Shown here: piece after piece, positions 42,774 through 46,836 of the stretch | Layout: every line of letters starts with the position of its first letter | Numbering within the stretch: position 1 is the first letter of the stretch | Source of the DNA: Fibrobacter succinogenes | GTDB lineage: Bacteria; Fibrobacterota; Fibrobacteria; Fibrobacterales; Fibrobacteraceae | DNA: 46,836 nt | Assembly: GCA_902800345.1 (NCBI GenBank) | Contig: CADCDO010000031.1 | Span: 1 to 46,836, forward strand | Reading direction: 5' to 3' | The notes under the pieces: model-generated | What the model was told of the DNA's origin: nothing | What the model saw: only the letters and a program-made list of their open reading frames with translations | The model's database searches: none | Translations under genes and position numbers: made by a program

Positions 42774-44471
42774 TTATTTCTTGAAATACACCATGTTCAC
42801 GGTGTGGCCTTGAATCTTTTTACGCACAACATAGCGCCCTTGCGGAAGTCCTTGCGTGGTGACGCCCAAGTAATGGCCATTCATGTCAAAAATTCCGATG
42901 GTGGTTGCGGTTCCGAATGTGCGTGGCAAGGTTACGATACTGATTGTACTTGTGTCAGGTTTAGTAATCGAAGTGTCGGGTTTCGTCACCGAAGTATCGG
43001 GGTTGGTATTCGCTGTGTACTTGTTCCAACCAGGCATGTCTTCGAGAGTAATGATGCGGTCGTCATTCATGTTGCTCTTCCATACACCATCTTTTGTTTG
43101 GCCGGGCCAAGTTCCGCTCCAAGTGCTGTACCACGGCATCCACCAACTCCACACGGCTTCGTCAGCATGCATGTTTTTTACGTCGGGAATGGGGCCGTTT
43201 TCGCTGAGCGCGAGAATTTTCGTGCTTTTCGAGGCGTTCTTGAATTTATCGAAAGCGCTCGCATTGCTGGAATGGTCGTTTGCGCTGTTGTAGATGTCGA
43301 TGGAGAGGACGTCATAGTATTCACTGCCTGGATCCCAAGAGGTTACGGTACTTCCTTCAGGGTTATAGACCCAAATCATGTTTTTTACCCCCTTGACTTT
43401 GACCATGCGATCATAGACGAGTCGATAGAGGGCGGCGAACTGTTCTCCAGAATTGATGCTCCACCAGAACCACTTTCCACCCGCTTCATGCAAAGGACGG
43501 AAGATTCCCGCTACACCATCTTTCTGCAATTCAAGGAAATAATCGGCGATGTGGTCGATGTCGGCTACGATTCCTTTGTAAGCCGCACTTTCCGTGTTCC
43601 ATTCGGTAGTGCCTGGCTTGAAACCTGTAGAAAAATCAAAATCGGTGTATTCGCCACCATTCGCAGCGCTTTGAATATAGAAGGCGTCTTTCTTGTCCAG
43701 AGGATCTTTCCAGTGCCAAGTGAATGCTGGGATGCCGCCCGCTTTCCAAAGCGCTTTCGCAATGGAAATAGCCTTGTCCGTGTATTCCTTGTTCCAACTT
43801 TCGTTCGCCTTTGGACCGCTTGCGAACAAGAAATCAAGTCCGACAAGCGCTGGATACTTGCCTGTGCGTGTATAGGTGTATTTCACATCGTCGTGCGTCT
43901 TGAAGTCGGCTCCCATGGTGTAACCGCTCATGTCGCCGGTCATCATACCGCTAATCGTTTTTTTGCCAAAGTTTTCTCGCAAAAAGCTGTAGAGTTTGAC
44001 GGCACTTTCGGTGGCGTTTGGGGTAACTGGCGTTGCGGAGATTTTGAAAGGCGATGACTGGTAAGGTTCGATATCGATATAGTCAACGCTAATCCAACCC
44101 CAATATTTCTCAATAGAGATTGTGTTTGTCCCGGCTTTAAGTGTTGCGACGGTAGAAACATCCGCCCATGAAGTAGTGGCGTTAAAGTCGATGGTGCCTG
44201 CGGTTGCGCCGTTTACTTTCAAGTAGTTTGCTTTGAAATCTCCGGCCTTGTAATGGATGGTTACTTGGTACTTGCCCGCACTTTCTGCGGTGACACCATT
44301 AAAAGAAATATTTCCTTCTTGCAAGTCGGCATAACCCGTTCCCGAAACTCCGGATGCGTTGACATTTTTTGCTCCTCCGGAAAGAGTCGCTGCTTCAGCT
44401 TCGTACTTAGTTGCAAATGCCATACTCGAAAGAGCAAGAATCAAAATAAGGAAGTTTTTTCTTTTAATCAT
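42774..44471 (-). CDS. secreted beta-mannanase: CBM35, GH26, C-terminal sorting-like domain
   Basis: A 565-residue endo-beta-1,4-mannanase. A signal peptide (to about 20) is followed by a CBM35 (YEAEAATLSGGAK ... YWGWISVDYIDIEP, about 22-138). The GH26 barrel (about 150-480) has the acid/base glutamate in RPLHEAGGKWFWW (about E329) and the nucleophile in LSENGPIPD (about E424). A Thr/Pro linker of three near-repeats of KPDTSxT (about 490-510) leads to a beta-sandwich tail (IGIFDMNGHYLGVTTQGLPQGRYVVRK) like those used by type IX secretion. RBS GGAGG precedes the ATG. TATAAT (44494-44499) and TTGATA (44515-44520) elements on the minus strand lie between the operator and the gene. Confidence 0.9.
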   Translation of the reverse strand: MIKRKNFLILILALSSMAFATKYEAEAATLSGGAKNVNASGVSGTGYADLQEGNISFNGVTAESAGKYQVTIHYKAGDFKANYLKVNGATAGTIDFNATTSWADVSTVATLKAGTNTISIEKYWGWISVDYIDIEPYQSSPFKISATPVTPNATESAVKLYSFLRENFGKKTISGMMTGDMSGYTMGADFKTHDDVKYTYTRTGKYPALVGLDFLFASGPKANESWNKEYTDKAISIAKALWKAGGIPAFTWHWKDPLDKKDAFYIQSAANGGEYTDFDFSTGFKPGTTEWNTESAAYKGIVADIDHIADYFLELQKDGVAGIFRPLHEAGGKWFWWSINSGEQFAALYRLVYDRMVKVKGVKNMIWVYNPEGSTVTSWDPGSEYYDVLSIDIYNSANDHSSNASAFDKFKNASKSTKILALSENGPIPDVKNMHADEAVWSWWMPWYSTWSGTWPGQTKDGVWKSNMNDDRIITLEDMPGWNKYTANTNPDTSVTKPDTSITKPDTSTISIVTLPRTFGTATTIGIFDMNGHYLGVTTQGLPQGRYVVRKKIQGHTVNMVYFKK

Positions 44472-44530
44472 TAGGGTTCCTCCATTTTACGAAATTATAT
44501 TCCCCAAGTATATTTATCAATTATTTTTTT

Positions 44531-44560
44531 CGAATGGTGTGGACAAAAATGTCCACGAAT
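44531..44560. promoter_or_regulatory. hemicellulase operator, copy 2 (between GH26 and TIGR02147 genes)
   Basis: GTGGACA (44539-44545), spacer AAAA, TGTCCAC (44550-44556), extended to TGTCCACGAAT on the right as in copy 1. It sits just upstream of a -35/-10-like pair for the GH26 gene and next to TATATT (44562-44567) for the TIGR02147 gene. Confidence 0.75.
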
Positions 44561-44637
44561 TGTATATTTTTTTTACGAGACGCCAGGAAATGAAACGATT
44601 TTTCAAATAGGGTCATTTTATATCCGGCGAGAGCTTT

Positions 44638-45486
44638 ATGTTTGCAAAAAACAAAATCAACATCTACGACTATTCGGACTACCGCAAGTTCCTGCAAGAG
44701 TTCTATGAACTCGAAAAATCGCTGGATTCCTCGTTCAGTTATCGAGTGTTTGCTGCGGCGGTTGGCATGGACGCAAGCCTGCTTTTGAAAATATTGCAGG
44801 GTAAACGCCACATTTCTCCGAAATGCATAGATGTTTTCGTTGATTTTTTCCATTTCAAGGATGCCAAGGCGGAATACTTCCGCGAAATGATTGCTTACGG
44901 CAAGGCGAAAAACGATAAAGATGTGCGTAGCCATTTTGAAACGCTTCAAAAAATGCGACCTGCAGCTTGCCGAGAACTCGACGAAGCCCGGTACCGCTAT
45001 TTTCAGCAATGGTATTATCCGATGGTCCGCTCGGCGCTCGATGTATTCAATTATCGCGGTACACAAGATGCTGCCGCCCTTGGGGAATGCTGCATTCCAA
45101 AGCTTTCCGCTTCGCAAGTAGAAAACGCTGTCGATGCTTTGTTGCAGCTCGGACTTGCGCATGCCCGCAATGACGGTCGCGTGGTTCCGACCGAAGCCCA
45201 TCTCAAGACGATGGAACACTGGCTGAGTGCCTGTATCAGCGATTACCAAAGCAGCATTGCGGAACTGGCCGGCAAATCCATCCAGAATACTCCCAAAGAA
45301 AAACGCGACATCAGCACGCTCACGATGGCTCTTGATTCGCAACAAATTGATAAAATTCGTGAAATCCTCGCCAAAACGAGAAAAGCCATCGTAAACGTAG
45401 TCAATGCGATGCCTCCGCAAATTTGCGACAGCGTATATCAATTAAATTTTCAGTTATTTCCGATGATGAAAAAGGAAGAACAATGA
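44638..45486 (+). CDS. TIGR02147-family protein, probable transcriptional regulator
   Basis: A 282-residue protein of the family first defined as a large paralogous set in Fibrobacter succinogenes. The N-terminal marks are IYDYSDYRKFLQEFYE, then FSYRVFAAAVGMDASLLLKILQGKRHIS, which reads like a helix-turn-helix of the XRE type (about residues 30-60). The rest is helical, with LSASQVENAVDALLQLGL resembling a winged-helix segment (about 155-175). No membrane segment. It is divergent from the GH26 gene, with a palindrome between them, and its stop overlaps the start of a lipoprotein gene (ATGA). A DNA-binding role is inferred. Confidence 0.8.
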   Translation: MFAKNKINIYDYSDYRKFLQEFYELEKSLDSSFSYRVFAAAVGMDASLLLKILQGKRHISPKCIDVFVDFFHFKDAKAEYFREMIAYGKAKNDKDVRSHFETLQKMRPAACRELDEARYRYFQQWYYPMVRSALDVFNYRGTQDAAALGECCIPKLSASQVENAVDALLQLGLAHARNDGRVVPTEAHLKTMEHWLSACISDYQSSIAELAGKSIQNTPKEKRDISTLTMALDSQQIDKIREILAKTRKAIVNVVNAMPPQICDSVYQLNFQLFPMMKKEEQ

Positions 45487-46646
45487 AAAAAGGTATGGAA
45501 ACTTCGTTTTATGTTTCGTTTTGCGCCTTGCTTTGCCTGTCGCTGTTTTTAGGTTGTTCAGAAAGCAATACCGCAGGTGCCACAAGTGAAACGACAAACG
45601 GAATAGCCGTCATGGTTGTTGACGGTTCAAACAAGCCTTTCGTTCATGCGCAAATGAAGGTATATTCGAAAGACGCCTTCTCAGTCGTTGACAGAGCCCT
45701 TTCTGATTCAAGCGGACGAGTTTCTTTCTACGATAGTCTCGGTGTCTGTGCAGGCGGAGATTGCTTTGTGGAGGCTCTTGCGGGTGAAGATTCCGCATTC
45801 ATGAGCTGGTCATCAGTCGATTTCGCCGACTCTTCGGTTCAAGAAATTGCGTTACTGCCCTCGGCATCGCTCATCGTACGTACTGGCGTTTCTGCTCAAG
45901 AAAATAGCAGCCTGTCAGAAGATGTCAAACTGGAATCGACTCCCTATTTTGCAAAACGCTCCGGTAGCGAGTACGTATTTGCACATGTGCCGGCGGGACT
46001 CTTTACCATTGTTGCCGGGGACTCGTCCATTGCAGAAGTGTCGCTCAAACCAGAGGACGCTGCGGACATGCTTGTTCCTGTTCCGGGAAAGTCTGTCGAA
46101 TACGTTTTCGAAGACTTTGACGATGGCGATAACTTGAACAACCTTGCTAAAACTTATCCCAATTATGGCTGGTATTTTAACGCCGTTGGCAAAGCGAATT
46201 TCACAGTCCCCGATAGTGCAGGTGGTTTCACATCTGCATTAAAAGAAGATAAAGATTACGGAAAATATCTAGCTCTTAAGTTTGCGATTGATTCGGGCTT
46301 CGTTTTGTTAGGAACGCATCTCGGACTTGATACAGGATTTTTCGACCTGAGCAATCTCACAGCGATTCGCCTTACGGTGCGAGGCGACTGTGAATTGAAC
46401 ATTGCTTTGGAGCATTACCGCGAAGTGGGAGAGAATGCCTTCAAAAAATCGTTATGGATGGCCAAAGCGACCGAAAATTGGAATGAAATCATTTTGCACC
46501 CCGGTAGGGAAGTTCTTGAAGAGAGTTCCTATCAAGTGGAGTGGAATGAGATTTCTCACGAAATTGGTTTGTTCAGCATTTTTATGAGAAGCGGAACTTA
46601 TTTGGAAGTTGACAAAATCGTATTTGAAGGAATCGATTTTAAATAA
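45483..46646 (+). CDS. lipoprotein with regulatory-like and carbohydrate-binding-like domains
   Basis: A 387-residue probable lipoprotein: hydrophobic signal with lipobox LFLGC (Cys26). A carboxypeptidase-regulatory/Ig-like domain follows (GIAVMVVDGSNKPFVHAQMKVYS, about 38-105), then a second beta region (to about 205). The C-terminal ~180 residues (YVFEDFDDGDNLNNLAKTYPNYGW ... YLEVDKIVFEG) have the look of CBM11/CIA30-type galactose-binding folds. The ATG at 45483 overlaps the TIGR02147 stop, so the two are translationally coupled. The pair may form a surface sugar sensor and its regulator; that is inference. No catalytic motif seen. Confidence 0.72.
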   Translation: MKKGMETSFYVSFCALLCLSLFLGCSESNTAGATSETTNGIAVMVVDGSNKPFVHAQMKVYSKDAFSVVDRALSDSSGRVSFYDSLGVCAGGDCFVEALAGEDSAFMSWSSVDFADSSVQEIALLPSASLIVRTGVSAQENSSLSEDVKLESTPYFAKRSGSEYVFAHVPAGLFTIVAGDSSIAEVSLKPEDAADMLVPVPGKSVEYVFEDFDDGDNLNNLAKTYPNYGWYFNAVGKANFTVPDSAGGFTSALKEDKDYGKYLALKFAIDSGFVLLGTHLGLDTGFFDLSNLTAIRLTVRGDCELNIALEHYREVGENAFKKSLWMAKATENWNEIILHPGREVLEESSYQVEWNEISHEIGLFSIFMRSGTYLEVDKIVFEGIDFK

Positions 46647-46661
46647 GATTTTTTGTCCGTA

Positions 46662-46836
46662 TTATTCCAAATAAACGACTTCACCCATTTGCGGCATAAG
46701 CACGGGCTTGCCCGATTCCTGGGCGGCACGTTTCGCGTTTTCGAGCGGTTCGAAGTAAGTATGGTAAGCTAAGCAGAACTTAGAATGATGAACCGTCATG
46801 TAGCGGTTTGCATTCAGGTCCAGCATTTCTTTGCTG
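46662..46836 (-). CDS. C-terminal part of an MBL-fold metallo-hydrolase (truncated by window edge)
   Basis: The last 57 residues before the TAA (46662-46664) read MTVHHSKFCLAYHTYFEP and end QMGEVVYLE. HHSKFCLAYH is the typical C-terminal histidine motif of UlaG/NAPE-PLD-like MBL proteins (for example HWGKFxLAxH in relatives). The 5' part lies outside the window. It is convergent with the lipoprotein gene, 15 bases away, with only a short T-rich spacer between. Confidence 0.7.
   Translation of the reverse strand, partial: SKEMLDLNANRYMTVHHSKFCLAYHTYFEPLENAKRAAQESGKPVLMPQMGEVVYLE

Noticed and set aside
42753..44057. 434-codon open frame on the plus strand
   Set aside because: It is antisense to the CBM35-GH26 gene, whose catalytic motifs and signal peptide are unmistakable; the plus-strand product has no recognisable domain.

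Overview
The window looks like a chromosomal segment from a Fibrobacter-type cellulolytic bacterium (Fibrobacterota), possibly rumen- or gut-derived. The evidence is a protein with the Fibrobacter succinogenes major paralogous (FISUMP) domain, a TIGR02147-family regulator followed by a lipoprotein, and secreted hemicellulases (CBM35-GH26 mannanase, SGNH esterase, CE1-like esterase) carrying C-terminal or internal beta-sandwich modules that resemble type IX secretion sorting domains. No tRNA, rRNA, CRISPR array or intact insertion sequence was seen.

Layout. 1-5.2 kb: end of an unknown gene, an MBL-fold hydrolase, a 41-residue peptide gene, pflA, a pilT-pilC pair and a membrane-anchored thioredoxin. 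5.2-10.1 kb: epmA, a FISUMP protein, and the pair sufS-tcdA. 10.1-19.0 kb: an accessory island with an AAA ATPase/PD-(D/E)XK protein, an Rpn-like nuclease, and a compact set made of a tandem AAA+ ATPase, a PD-(D/E)XK nuclease, a SprT-like zinc protease, a PLD-type nuclease and a WYL regulator. 19.0-23.2 kb: a structured leader, metY, cysK and mnmA. 23.4-27.3 kb: a probable metal/redox cluster (DUF3793, flavodoxin, DUF6110, P1B-type ATPase). 27.4-39.6 kb: an RND/MMPL exporter, an ECF importer (S, T, fused A) and an AraC-linked tripartite RND efflux operon. 39.6-46.6 kb: mannan/hemicellulose hydrolases with their likely regulator, then the end of another MBL-fold gene.

Most interesting. (1) Three copies of a CGACA-N5-TGTCG palindrome precede every transcription unit of the WYL island, including the WYL gene itself. 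This points to one coordinately repressed or induced nuclease/protease/ATPase system, probably phage defence or DNA-damage response, that I do not recognise as a named system. (2) A second palindrome, GTGGACA-N4-TGTCCAC, sits between the divergent TIGR02147 and GH26 genes and again before the CE1-like esterase, suggesting a TIGR02147-controlled hemicellulase regulon. (3) A multi-hairpin leader precedes metY and has mutually exclusive helices near the start codon; it matches no riboswitch class I could recognise. (4) The intergenic regions carry several repeat families: a 7-bp array (GTGRTTA/TAACCAC) placed at gene ends, a 60-bp hairpin repeat in inverted copies, and the widespread CATTGCGAGCGAAGCGAAGCAATCC-type element. 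One copy of the last is translated in frame inside an ABC ATPase linker.

Three genes between 31 and 39.6 kb (fused EcfA, RND permease, TolC-like) are frameshifted, the last by a clean 34-bp tandem duplication. They are either genuine pseudogenes or phase-variable genes, or assembly/sequencing errors.
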